DNA of 11,605 bases from an uncultured Moraxella sp. (GTDB lineage: Bacteria; Pseudomonadota; Gammaproteobacteria; Pseudomonadales; Moraxellaceae). A program made the translations under genes and the position numbers. Below the pieces are notes generated by a model, which was not told the DNA's origin, ran no database searches, and saw only the letters and a list, made by a program, of their open reading frames with translations. This document shows, piece by piece, positions 1 to 6,752 of the stretch. The first letter of the stretch is position 1; each line of letters opens with the position of its first letter. The stretch is from NCBI GenBank assembly GCA_937975585.1, contig CALJUC010000266.1:1-11605 (forward strand), given 5' to 3'.

Positions 1-834
1 AAAAAATTTTCAATACAACCTTATAATACAGAAAAAGAAAAAGAGCACAAAATAGATGTAGAATCTCAGGGAATAGCATACTCTATTGACAACGGTAAAA
101 ATTGGATTAAATACAGCAATAATCCTGTTCTTAAAAATCCTGGAATAAGAGATTTTCGTGATCCAAAAGTAATCTGGGATATAAAAAGACAACAATGGTT
201 GATGGTACTAGCTGCACAAAATAAAGTGCATTTCTATACCTCGAAAAATCTGAAAGATTGGAATTTTATTTCAGACTTTGGTTATAATATAGGAGCTCAC
301 GGTGGAGTGTGGGAATGTCCTGATATTTTCCCAATAAAAGTAAAAGAAACTAACGAAGAAAAATGGGTTCTTATGGTAAGTATAAATCCAGGTGGTCCAA
401 ATGGAGGTTCTGCTACACAATATTTTGTAGGTGATTTTGACGGAAAATCATTTAAACCCGATAACATCTACAATAAACAACTAGAAGGCAAAGAAGCAAT
501 CTGGCTAGATTGGGGCAAAGATAATTACGCTTCTGTTACTTGGAATAATGCTCCTAACGGAAAAAGATTAATGATTGGATGGATGTCTAATTGGGCCTAT
601 GCACAAGAAGTACCTACCGAAAAATGGAGAAGCGCTAATACAATTGCTAGAGAAATAATTCTTACCAAAAATAACGAAGAATATCTATTAAAAACAATGC
701 CAGTACAGCAACTTTCAAAATATAAGACCAAAAAAATTTCGGGATACCCTCAATCCATTCAGCCGTTATTTGCTCATCCAATAAGCATCAAAAACCCATT
801 AACCACCATCACGACGGATACCCGTTATTTATGA
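1..834 (+). CDS. Partial GH32 glycosidase (levanase/fructanase/invertase-like), cut at both ends
   Basis: Frame 1 is open from the first base, so the gene begins left of the window; the TTG at 199 is internal. The 277 visible codons hold two of the three GH32 signature motifs: RDP (Arg-Asp-Pro at residues 53-55, bases 157-165; the Asp is the transition-state stabiliser) and the EC motif (Trp-Glu-Cys-Pro-Asp near residue 105, bases 310-324; the Glu is the acid/base). The WMNDPNG nucleophile motif would lie upstream. The family hydrolyses beta-fructosides such as sucrose, inulin or levan, usually outside the cytoplasm; substrate cannot be told here. After about residue 245 the protein stops resembling the family, and the C-terminal beta-sandwich expected in GH32 is missing. 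Base composition (AT-rich, many AAA/AAT/ATT codons) suits Bacteroidota and differs from the rest of the window. The 3' end is probably broken and the last ~25 codons foreign. Confidence 0.85.
   Translation, partial: KKFSIQPYNTEKEKEHKIDVESQGIAYSIDNGKNWIKYSNNPVLKNPGIRDFRDPKVIWDIKRQQWLMVLAAQNKVHFYTSKNLKDWNFISDFGYNIGAHGGVWECPDIFPIKVKETNEEKWVLMVSINPGGPNGGSATQYFVGDFDGKSFKPDNIYNKQLEGKEAIWLDWGKDNYASVTWNNAPNGKRLMIGWMSNWAYAQEVPTEKWRSANTIAREIILTKNNEEYLLKTMPVQQLSKYKTKKISGYPQSIQPLFAHPISIKNPLTTITTDTRYL
740..831. other. Compositional junction between GH32 fragment and cat operon
   Basis: Upstream of about 740 the DNA is AT-rich and codes for GH32 on the plus strand. From about 831 it is more GC-balanced and codes for catC on the minus strand. 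The reading frame runs through the join and ends at the TGA at 832-834, three bases beyond the catC stop. In 755-830 the codons change character (CCG, ACG, CGT appear). No inverted repeat, target-site duplication, tRNA or transposase is visible. Only a broken short similarity was seen: GGATACCC near 742 and 817, and CGTTATTT near 764 and 823. A contig chimera or an ancient recombination both fit. The exact breakpoint is not resolved. Confidence 0.6.
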
Positions 835-1119
835 GTCATCGTCACGTACTGATGATGGATGACGGTTTAATGCCATCACTTCGATATCCATATACTTGTA
901 AAGTGGTAGACCTTGTAACAAGGTGTGCAACTCTTCATTGCTCTCTACATCGAAGATACTGATATTTGAGTACTGGCCTGTAATACGCCAAATATGTCGC
1001 CATTTGCCTTGACGCTGCAATTCTTGTGAGTAAGCTTTTTCCACGGCTTTGATGTCATTGGCCACAGCTTCATCAAGATCTAGCGGGATGTTCACATCCA
1101 TACGTACATGAAATAACAT
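829..1119 (-). CDS. catC: Muconolactone delta-isomerase CatC
   Basis: A 96-residue protein, the usual length for muconolactone isomerase. The enzyme converts (+)-muconolactone to beta-ketoadipate enol-lactone in the catechol branch of the beta-ketoadipate pathway, as a cytoplasmic ferredoxin-like-fold oligomer. It starts MLFHVRMDVNIP and holds the family blocks GKWRHIWRITGQY (about residues 38-50), SIFDVES, and LPLYKYMDIEVMALNRHPSS near the end, so it looks intact. The ATG is preceded by AAGGA at a normal distance, and only 23 bases separate it from catB, so the two are one operon. Downstream, where catA (catechol 1,2-dioxygenase) or another cat gene is commonly found in Moraxellaceae, the sequence changes to unrelated GH32 DNA right after the stop. 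Confidence 0.95.
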   Translation of the reverse strand: MLFHVRMDVNIPLDLDEAVANDIKAVEKAYSQELQRQGKWRHIWRITGQYSNISIFDVESNEELHTLLQGLPLYKYMDIEVMALNRHPSSVRDDDS

Positions 1120-1142
1120 AGTTAATTCCTTATAATGGGGAA

Positions 1143-2258
1143 TTACGCGCGGCGTAAGTTATCGATTTTGTCTTCGTCCAACTCAATGCCCAATCCAGCA
1201 CCCGTTGGCACTACCAACTCAAAATTTTCGTAAGTTAATGGTTGTTTTAAAATTTGTTCGGTCAGCAATAGCGGCGCAAACAACTCTGTACCGTAGGCCA
1301 AGTTTTTGAAGGTGCTAAAGGTATGCGCTGACGCAATCGTACCCACTGGGCCCTCTAGCATGGTGCCGCCATATAGGTCAATACCGGCTAAATCCGCAAT
1401 CTTGGCAACCTCACAAGCCTCAATCAAACCACCTGATTGCTCAACTTTGACCGCAAATACGTCTGCGGCATTCGCTTTTGCCAAGCGATAAGCACTTTGT
1501 GGGCCCATCACGGCTTCATCCGCCATAATCGCCACATCAAAACGCGCGGTTAAACGCGCTAATACGTCTGTTTGTTCAATCGCACAAGGTTGTTCGATAA
1601 GGTCAATACCACCCTCTTGTAGCGCTTGGATGCCTTTAATCGCTTGCATTTCTGACCAAGCACGGTTCACATCAACACGGATACTTACGTCATCACCCAA
1701 CGCCTCTTTAATGGCGCAGACATGGTCGATGTCGTCTTGGACAGGGCGTGAGCCAATTTTTAGCTTGAATACGTTGTGACGCTTGGCCGCAATCATTTGC
1801 TTGGCTTCGGCGATGTCTTTTTCAGTGTTACCCGATGCCAATACCCATAGTACCGGTAAACGGTCACGTAAGCGGCCACCCAACAACTCACTTAATGGCA
1901 AGTTACGACGTTTGGCTTCGATATCTAACAAGGCAGTTTGGACAGCACATTTGGCAAAGCGATTACCCATAATGTTAAGATTTAGATAACGCATGGTTTG
2001 CGCGATATTGCTGATAGTGCTAGGTAAGTTGGTTAAAAGCGGGGAAAAATAGGTATCGAGATTGGTCTTGATGCTTTCTGGGCTTTCATCACCGTAGCTT
2101 AGACCACCAATCGTCGTTGCTTCACCCCAACCGATAACACCGTCATTCGCTGTCACTTTTACCAAAACTAAGGTTTGGCGCTGCATAGTGGCAACCGCCA
2201 TCTTATGTGGACGAATGGTTGGAATATCAACAATGATCGCTTCGATAGCTTGGTACAT
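1143..2258 (-). CDS. catB: Muconate cycloisomerase CatB
   Basis: A 371-residue enolase-superfamily enzyme that lactonises cis,cis-muconate to muconolactone. The muconate-lactonising subgroup residues are all visible: the KxK pair K165/K167 (FKLKIG), metal ligands D196 (RVDVN), E222 (IEQP) and D247 (MADEA), the second catalytic lysine K271 (AVKVEQSGG), and E302 (MLEGPVGT). The N-terminal capping domain spans about residues 1-130 and the barrel the rest. Length is normal for the family. The start ATG has AGAGGGA just upstream. It is the first gene of the catB-catC operon and is transcribed away from the LysR regulator through a shared 216-bp promoter region. Chloromuconate cycloisomerase is the main alternative, but the catC partner and BenM/CatM-type regulator favour the ordinary catechol pathway. 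Confidence 0.95.
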   Translation of the reverse strand: MYQAIEAIIVDIPTIRPHKMAVATMQRQTLVLVKVTANDGVIGWGEATTIGGLSYGDESPESIKTNLDTYFSPLLTNLPSTISNIAQTMRYLNLNIMGNRFAKCAVQTALLDIEAKRRNLPLSELLGGRLRDRLPVLWVLASGNTEKDIAEAKQMIAAKRHNVFKLKIGSRPVQDDIDHVCAIKEALGDDVSIRVDVNRAWSEMQAIKGIQALQEGGIDLIEQPCAIEQTDVLARLTARFDVAIMADEAVMGPQSAYRLAKANAADVFAVKVEQSGGLIEACEVAKIADLAGIDLYGGTMLEGPVGTIASAHTFSTFKNLAYGTELFAPLLLTEQILKQPLTYENFELVVPTGAGLGIELDEDKIDNLRRA

Positions 2259-2361
2259 AATTCCCTCTTAGATGACACAGTATTAGTCAGTTTATTAAAG
2301 ATGATGCGAGTTGCATCAAGGTATAATAGGGTCGACTACACTGCATTATTCCCTGTTGTAT

Positions 2362-2428
2362 ATACCTTAAAGGAATATATTGATATTTTCCAACACATTT
2401 TAGCTATAATAAAATACCTTATAGGTAT
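2362..2428 (-). promoter_or_regulatory. Three-site BenM/CatM-type operator controlling catB
   Basis: Three dyads lie in order. Read toward catB, they are ATAC-N7-GTAT at 2428-2414 (perfect), ATAG-N7-GTGT at 2407-2393, and ATTC-N7-GTAT at 2376-2362. Their centres are 21 and 31 bases apart. From memory of the Acinetobacter benA/catB promoters, BenM and CatM bind sites 1, 2 and 3 with consensus ATAC-N7-GTAT, ATAC-N7-GTGT and ATTC-N7-GTAT, so order and sequence match with one base changed in site 2. Site 3 overlaps the probable catB promoter: a TATATA at 2364-2359 is the best -10 and the -35 (AATATC) is poor, as expected for an activated promoter. A leader of roughly 95 bases would follow, containing a short TGATGC/GCATCA hairpin (2302-2318). 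Confidence 0.75.
2380..2410 (+). promoter_or_regulatory. Candidate promoter of the LysR regulator gene
   Basis: TTGATA at 2380-2385 and a perfect TATAAT at 2405-2410, spaced 19 bases, point toward the regulator gene. The -10 overlaps operator site 2, and the predicted transcription start (about 2417) lies inside the perfect site 1 (2414-2428). This arrangement would let the regulator repress its own gene, as is typical for this family. The 19-base spacer is longer than ideal. Confidence 0.5.
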
Positions 2429-2474
2429 TAAATTTGCGTTAACCTATGCAAAAATTAGAAGGGATTAAAGGTTT

Positions 2475-3413
2475 ATGGAATTTCGACATTTACGCTATTT
2501 TGTGGCTGTGGTAGAAGAACAAAGCTTTACCAAAGCAGCAGAACGCTTATACATCGCTCAACCCCCCTTAAGCCGACAAATCCAAAATCTTGAAGAGGAA
2601 TTGGGGCTTGCGCTACTCGAACGCGGTAGTCGACCGGTCAAAGCCACGGAAGCCGGGCTGTTTTTTTACCAACATGCCAAAAAGGTATTAGCCAATGTTG
2701 ACCAAATGGTGCAAATGACCAAGCGTGTTAACCGCGTTGAACAAGTGGTTAAAATCGGTTTTGTCGGCTCGCTGTTATTTGGCCTACTACCCAAAATTGT
2801 CTATCAATTTCGGCAGTTTAACCCCAATATTCAGATTGAGCTGATTGAGATGGGCACTAAAATGCAGGTAGAGGCACTCAAACAAGGCAAAATTGATGTC
2901 GGTTTTGGTCGGCTTTCAATTAGCGATCCAGCGATCAAGCGTACCTTGCTACGCACAGAGCCCCTCGTCTTGGCGGTTCATGCTAGACATCCACTTGCCA
3001 TGTTCAGAGATACCGGTGTCTATTTGGCCGACTTGGTTGATGAAAAAATTCTGTTATACCCCCATACGACCAAACCCAATTATTCCACCCATGTCGTGTC
3101 AATTTTTTCGGATAATGGTCTGACACCCAATAAAACCGTAGAAGTTCGTGAGGTGCAGTTAGCCTTAGGATTGGTTGCGGCTGGCGAAGGGATAACCATC
3201 GTACCCAAAAGCAGTCAAAGCATCCAAATCAGTGATTTAGCGTATGTACCAATTTTAGATGTGGGTGTCGTCAGTCAAATCTATTTGATTTTCCGCCATA
3301 TGGAACATAATGCGTATTTACAATCTATGCTCGACACCATTGGGCTGATTTATCGCCAATTCGGCTTTTCAGAAGCGCAGAATGTGCCAAATTTACCTTA
3401 TATCTCGCAATAA
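2475..3413 (+). CDS. catM: LysR-type activator of catechol/benzoate catabolism, BenM/CatM family
   Basis: A 312-residue LysR protein. The N-terminal winged helix-turn-helix (about residues 1-60) reads MEFRHLRYFVAVVEEQSFTK with the QPPLSRQI recognition helix, followed by a linker helix and an effector domain from about residue 90. The whole chain aligns colinearly with Acinetobacter BenM and CatM as I recall them. S99 and T128, which contact cis,cis-muconate, are present, as are E226 and the AAGEG loop. R160 and Y293, which form the second (benzoate) site in BenM, are also present, while CatM has His and Phe there; position 203 is Tyr rather than Phe. The position next to catBC suggests catM, the residues suggest benM, so the symbol is provisional. 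AAAGG (2467-2471) sets the ATG. It likely activates catBC with muconate and represses itself. Confidence 0.9.
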   Translation: MEFRHLRYFVAVVEEQSFTKAAERLYIAQPPLSRQIQNLEEELGLALLERGSRPVKATEAGLFFYQHAKKVLANVDQMVQMTKRVNRVEQVVKIGFVGSLLFGLLPKIVYQFRQFNPNIQIELIEMGTKMQVEALKQGKIDVGFGRLSISDPAIKRTLLRTEPLVLAVHARHPLAMFRDTGVYLADLVDEKILLYPHTTKPNYSTHVVSIFSDNGLTPNKTVEVREVQLALGLVAAGEGITIVPKSSQSIQISDLAYVPILDVGVVSQIYLIFRHMEHNAYLQSMLDTIGLIYRQFGFSEAQNVPNLPYISQ

Positions 3414-3479
3414 ACTTGCGATGTTAACGATAAGTTTTTGATTTTTTAGTTTGGATCCTAGCACGAATCATGGTCCATC

Positions 3480-3514
3480 AAAAAAGCGATGTCTGAAGTA
3501 GACATCGCTTTTTT
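3480..3514. terminator. Bidirectional intrinsic terminator
   Basis: A perfect 15-bp inverted repeat (arms 3480-3494 and 3500-3514, loop GAAGT). Each arm begins with six A and ends with the GCGATGTCT core, so a T-run follows the hairpin on both strands. It lies between the 3' ends of the regulator gene (plus) and the VOC gene (minus) and can end both transcripts. Confidence 0.93.
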
Positions 3515-3529
3515 GTGTCGATGAATCAA

Positions 3530-4105
3530 CTATTCACCCATTGGTGCTTGCGCTTTGACGTCATCCAATTCAGCCGCATGCAAGAACTGGGTGTGTTTTG
3601 GCGCACGTTTGGTTTTTGACCATTCTTCGAGCATCTCGTATTTTAATTCTTCGGTGATTTGGGCAATCTTTTCAGGGGCAGCAACATCATCATAAGTCAG
3701 CTCGATGCGATGACCATTTGGATCAAAGAAGTAAATCGAGTGGAAAATACCGTGGTTGGTGACCCCCAATACCTCGATACCATTGTTTTCTAACTGTGCT
3801 TTTGCCGCTAACAGCGTGTCACGGTCTTTGACCGACAATGCCAAGTGCTGTACCCATGCTGGGGTGTTTGGGTCTGAACCCATTTCTGGTTGGGTTGGCA
3901 ACTCAAAGAACGCCAACACGTTACCATTACCGGCATCCAAGAAAATGTGCATGTAGGGGTCAAACGCGTGGGTTGATGGCACATAGTCTTCAGCAAATGC
4001 CAAGATAAAGTCCATGTTGAGGTTCTGTTTGTACCAGTCAACGGTTTCTTTGGCGTCTTTACAACGATAAGCCACATGGTGGATTTTTTCGACTTTAAAG
4101 GTCAT
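3530..4105 (-). CDS. VOC (glyoxalase/extradiol dioxygenase fold) protein paired with FahA
   Basis: A 191-residue vicinal-oxygen-chelate protein, two beta-alpha-beta-beta-beta modules (about residues 5-70 and 84-140), then an unusual charged helical tail of some 50 residues. Counting from a GTG three bases upstream, the positions matching the four metal ligands of glyoxalase I are filled: H10/H11 (KIHHVAYR), E69 (FFELP), H88 (VQHLALSV) and E136 (HRIELTY). It is far too short to be 4-hydroxyphenylpyruvate dioxygenase (about 350 residues). The ATG at 4105 is chosen over the GTG at 4108 because AAGGAG is then 7 bases away. It lies 23 bases behind fahA in the same operon, so a role in aromatic amino acid breakdown is likely. 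The reaction is unknown; a glutathione-linked isomerase or lyase, or a dioxygenase, are open options. Confidence 0.85.
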   Translation of the reverse strand: MTFKVEKIHHVAYRCKDAKETVDWYKQNLNMDFILAFAEDYVPSTHAFDPYMHIFLDAGNGNVLAFFELPTQPEMGSDPNTPAWVQHLALSVKDRDTLLAAKAQLENNGIEVLGVTNHGIFHSIYFFDPNGHRIELTYDDVAAPEKIAQITEELKYEMLEEWSKTKRAPKHTQFLHAAELDDVKAQAPMGE

Positions 4106-4128
4106 CACAGAACTCCTTGTATGCGTGA

Positions 4129-5409
4129 TTATTCCGAAAAATTAAAGCTTAATGCGGGCAATACTTTGCCGCTGACTTCACCAAAGCCGACACGGATGCC
4201 GTCTTTTTCACAGTAGCCTTTCATGATGACGGTGTCGCCGTCTTGGATAAAGCTGCGCGTTTCGCCATTGGATAGGGTCAATGGCTTGGTCGCATTCCAA
4301 GCGAGCTCTAGCATTGAGCCAAATGAGTCTGGGGTTGGGCCTGAAATCGTACCTGAACCCATTAAGTCACCAACACGTACGCTACAGCCTGCGATGGTGT
4401 GATGGGCTAACTGTTGCGCCATTGACCAGTACAGGTATTTGAAGTTGGTTTGGCAGATAACGTCGGCTTTGTCGCTCTTTTCTGGTTTTAGTTCAACGGA
4501 TAGCTTGATGTCATAGCTGTTGTCCACATTTTCTTCGCGTAAATACGCCAATGGACGCGGCTCTTGGTGCGGTGTACACGTTTTGAATGGTTCCAACGCA
4601 TCCATGGTGACAATCCATGGCGAGATTGATGAAGCAAAGGTTTTTGAGTTAAATGGCCCAAGTGGCACATATTCCCATTGTTGGATATCACGCGCTGACC
4701 AGTCATTGAACAGCACCATACCAAAGATATGTTCCCATGCGTCCTCAATCGCAATCGGTTGGCCGATTTTGTTGGGTTTACCCACGATAAAGCCAGTTTC
4801 AAGCTCAAAGTCGAGTTTACGACATGGGGAGAAGATAGGACGTTCTTGGTCAGGTAGCTTGATTTGACCTGATGGACGTACCACGTCAAAGCCTGATGCC
4901 ACGACTGTGCTTGCACGGCCGTTATAGCCGACTGGCAACTCTGACCAGTTTGGTAGTAGGGCGTTTTTTGGGTCACGGAACATACAGCCCACGTTGGTGG
5001 CGTGTTCTTTTGATGAGTAAAAGTCGGTATAGCCTGGTACTTCGATTGGCATGTGTAGCACAACATCGGCTTGTTTGATTAAGGCTTGTTCGCGTAGCGC
5101 TGTGTTGTCACGCAATTCTGCGCTGTCGGTCAGCAGTAGGGTTTGGATAGTTTGACGCGCTTTGGTCCAGTTGTCTTTACCGGATGCGATAAAGTCATTT
5201 AGCGTTGGTTGGTCAAAGTAGTGATTGCCGTCTAGATTTAGCAAGCCTTGTTGTTCAAGTACCGCCAAATCTAGCACATAGTCACCAATGGCAACGCCCA
5301 CATGACGCTCGCCATCTTGGCTGCGACTAAATACGCCATACGGTAGATTATAGATTGAAAAGTCAGAGTCGACAGCGATGTCTAAGAAGCTGGTTAAAGC
5401 AGGGGTCAT
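4129..5409 (-). CDS. fahA: Fumarylacetoacetase (fumarylacetoacetate hydrolase)
   Basis: A 426-residue enzyme of the FAH family that splits fumarylacetoacetate into fumarate and acetoacetate, the last step of tyrosine/phenylalanine breakdown through homogentisate; cytoplasmic and metal-dependent. The N-terminal domain opens DSDFSIYNLPYGVFS as in animal and bacterial FAHs. Active-site residues are present at a constant offset of three from the human enzyme: D129 (YTDFYSS), H136 (EHATNVG), E202 and E204 (FELE), D236 (NDWSARD), K256 (NSKTF), and the SGTISGP loop near the end. A longer frame starts at 5436, but the ATG at 5409 is preferred because GGAG (5417-5420) lies 7 bases upstream and homology begins there. 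It leads a two-gene operon with the VOC gene. No hmgA, maiA or hpd is in the window. Confidence 0.95.
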   Translation of the reverse strand: MTPALTSFLDIAVDSDFSIYNLPYGVFSRSQDGERHVGVAIGDYVLDLAVLEQQGLLNLDGNHYFDQPTLNDFIASGKDNWTKARQTIQTLLLTDSAELRDNTALREQALIKQADVVLHMPIEVPGYTDFYSSKEHATNVGCMFRDPKNALLPNWSELPVGYNGRASTVVASGFDVVRPSGQIKLPDQERPIFSPCRKLDFELETGFIVGKPNKIGQPIAIEDAWEHIFGMVLFNDWSARDIQQWEYVPLGPFNSKTFASSISPWIVTMDALEPFKTCTPHQEPRPLAYLREENVDNSYDIKLSVELKPEKSDKADVICQTNFKYLYWSMAQQLAHHTIAGCSVRVGDLMGSGTISGPTPDSFGSMLELAWNATKPLTLSNGETRSFIQDGDTVIMKGYCEKDGIRVGFGEVSGKVLPALSFNFSE

Positions 5410-5462
5410 TTTTGCGCTCCATGCAAATCGTAACAAGAAATAAAATCACATTAATGACTTTA

Positions 5463-5491
5463 ATCATAGTACGATTTTGGATGTTAATCAA
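5463..5491 (-). promoter_or_regulatory. Candidate sigma70 promoter of fahA, with GTTAATC repeats
   Basis: Read toward fahA, TTGATT (5491-5486) and TATGAT (5468-5463) are spaced exactly 17 bases, giving a leader of about 50 bases. Two GTTAATC copies on the plus strand (5483-5489 and 5494-5500) lie 11 bases apart, one helical turn, across and just upstream of the -35. They could bind a regulator on one face of the DNA. Which regulator is not known; no IclR- or MarR-type gene is in the window. Confidence 0.6.
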
Positions 5492-5576
5492 TGGTTAATC
5501 GATTATTTAATTCGTAATTTTATTCTTTATGCCTTGCTTTTGTTAAGAGTTAAATCAGCGCATATTTATGAAAGTA

Positions 5577-6140
5577 TTATAAATTTAGACTTCGAACTGG
5601 GATTAAACGATACAGTGTTTGTGGGTGTACGCCAATAATACGTGCGACATCGGGGTAAGTACGTCCTTCTGACAATTCACGGCGTGCCAATTCAAGCTTG
5701 TCTTGGCTCACACGTGGTTTACCACCGATTTTGCCACGTTTGCGTGCGGCGGTTAGACCGGCTTTTACGCGCTCTTGAATCAGCTCACGCTCCATCTGAC
5801 CCAATGCACCCAAAATATTAAAGTACAAGCGTCCTGCGGGGGTGCTGGTATCAATGCTTTCAGTGATACTGACCAAGGCCGCACCTTTTTGCTGAATTTG
5901 TTCACTAATACCAATCAAATCCGGTAACGAACGACACAATCTATCCAATTTCCACACGACTAACGTGTCGCCGGCACGTAAGTAGTCAAGCGCATCTGCC
6001 AATCCTTGACGCTGTTTGGCCGCACTTAGTTTATCGGTAAACACCCTATCGCAACCGTGTTTGGTTAACGCATCCAATTGCAGTGATAAATCTTGTTCTT
6101 TGGTCGATACACGCGCATAGCCAACGACTTGGACAGACAT
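5577..6140 (-). CDS. Small serine recombinase (resolvase/invertase family)
   Basis: A 187-residue serine recombinase of the TnpR/Pin group. The catalytic domain carries the nucleophile S12 in YARVSTKEQ and the arginines R67 and R70 in KLDRLCRS; the long E helix follows (GQMERELIQERVKAGLTAARKRG). A C-terminal helix-turn-helix (about residues 150-183, YPDVARIIGVHPQTLYRLI) would bind the recombination site. Length is normal. I take the ATG at 6140 because homology begins there, although no clear ribosome-binding site precedes it; a GTG at 6200 would add 20 unrelated residues. It follows arsC on the same strand after 86 bases, a common companion of ars modules on plasmids and transposons. No transposase, tnpA remnant or obvious res site with paired dyads was found, so its substrate is unknown. 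Confidence 0.9.
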   Translation of the reverse strand: MSVQVVGYARVSTKEQDLSLQLDALTKHGCDRVFTDKLSAAKQRQGLADALDYLRAGDTLVVWKLDRLCRSLPDLIGISEQIQQKGAALVSITESIDTSTPAGRLYFNILGALGQMERELIQERVKAGLTAARKRGKIGGKPRVSQDKLELARRELSEGRTYPDVARIIGVHPQTLYRLIPVRSLNL

Positions 6141-6226
6141 TGATTGAAACTTTTTTATTGAAAACCAGAAGGTATTATTGACCAATTGCGGCACAACCAC
6201 AAGGGACTTTCTCTAAGGAGCTTTCC

Positions 6227-6709
6227 CTAAAAGGCTTGCGTCAATTGGGTTAACGCGGCTAACTGTTGGTCTTTATCCAATTTTGCAATTGCCATAAGTT
6301 TGTCAACGCGTTGTTCAATCTCGTGGATGGTTGCCAAAAACGCCTCCCGTTTTTGCGCATCTGTGCCATCAAGTTTTGATGGGTCAGATAGTCCCCAATG
6401 CAATTTTGGGGTATGACCGAGCCACAATGGACAGCTTTCACCCGCGGCTTGGTCACACACGGTTATGACCACATCGGGGATAAAGTCATGCCCGTGTTCA
6501 TCACTGAGGTTTTCCCATGACTTTGAGCGCAAACCCTCAATCCCATAGCCCGATTCTTGTAAATAGCGCAGCGATAGTGGATGTACCTCACCGACTGGCT
6601 GACTGCCCGCACTTTGGGCATTGATAACGCCTTGGGCTTTTTGGCGCGTGATAGCTTCAGATAAAATACTGCGGCAACGATTATGAGTACAGATATATAA
6701 AATATTCAT
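6227..6709 (-). CDS. arsC: Arsenate reductase, LMW-phosphatase (thioredoxin-linked) type
   Basis: A 160-residue cytoplasmic enzyme reducing arsenate to arsenite for export. It has the low-molecular-weight phosphatase P-loop at residues 7-14 (CTHNRCRS, nucleophile C7 and R13) and a resolving cysteine pair C85/C93 in VCDQAAGESCP, comparable with the Cys triad of the Staphylococcus pI258-type enzyme but with one extra residue between the pair. D109 in the SDPS segment is the likely general acid. It is not the glutaredoxin-type ArsC of E. coli R773. The ATG is preceded by AAGGA (6716-6720). It lies 43 bases behind arsB in the same operon. A tyrosine-phosphatase role is unlikely given the paired cysteines and the ars context. 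Confidence 0.93.
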   Translation of the reverse strand: MNILYICTHNRCRSILSEAITRQKAQGVINAQSAGSQPVGEVHPLSLRYLQESGYGIEGLRSKSWENLSDEHGHDFIPDVVITVCDQAAGESCPLWLGHTPKLHWGLSDPSKLDGTDAQKREAFLATIHEIEQRVDKLMAIAKLDKDQQLAALTQLTQAF

Positions 6710-6752
6710 TAAATTTCCTTGTGCTAATTTACACCACTTCGTTAAAACGGCT

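Noticed and set aside
10..195. 61-codon minus-strand frame in the GH32 region
   Set aside because: Antisense of the GH32 frame that carries the RDP motif; its Phe/Tyr/Ile-rich product merely reflects AT-rich DNA.
2175..2468. 97-codon plus-strand open frame across the catB start and intergenic region
   Set aside because: It overlaps the catB 5' end antisense and the operator region, has no ribosome site or family resemblance, and would code through the regulatory dyads.
4488..5066. 192-codon minus-strand frame and plus-strand frames (4520-4867, 4872-5078) within fahA
   Set aside because: Out-of-frame shadows of fumarylacetoacetase, whose active-site residues are all in the main frame.
6207..6234. 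Two adjacent 14-base units (CTTTCTCTAAGGAG, CTTTCCCTAAAAGG) at the arsC stop
   Set aside because: Only 10 of 14 positions match and there is no dyad; too weak to call a recombinase site.
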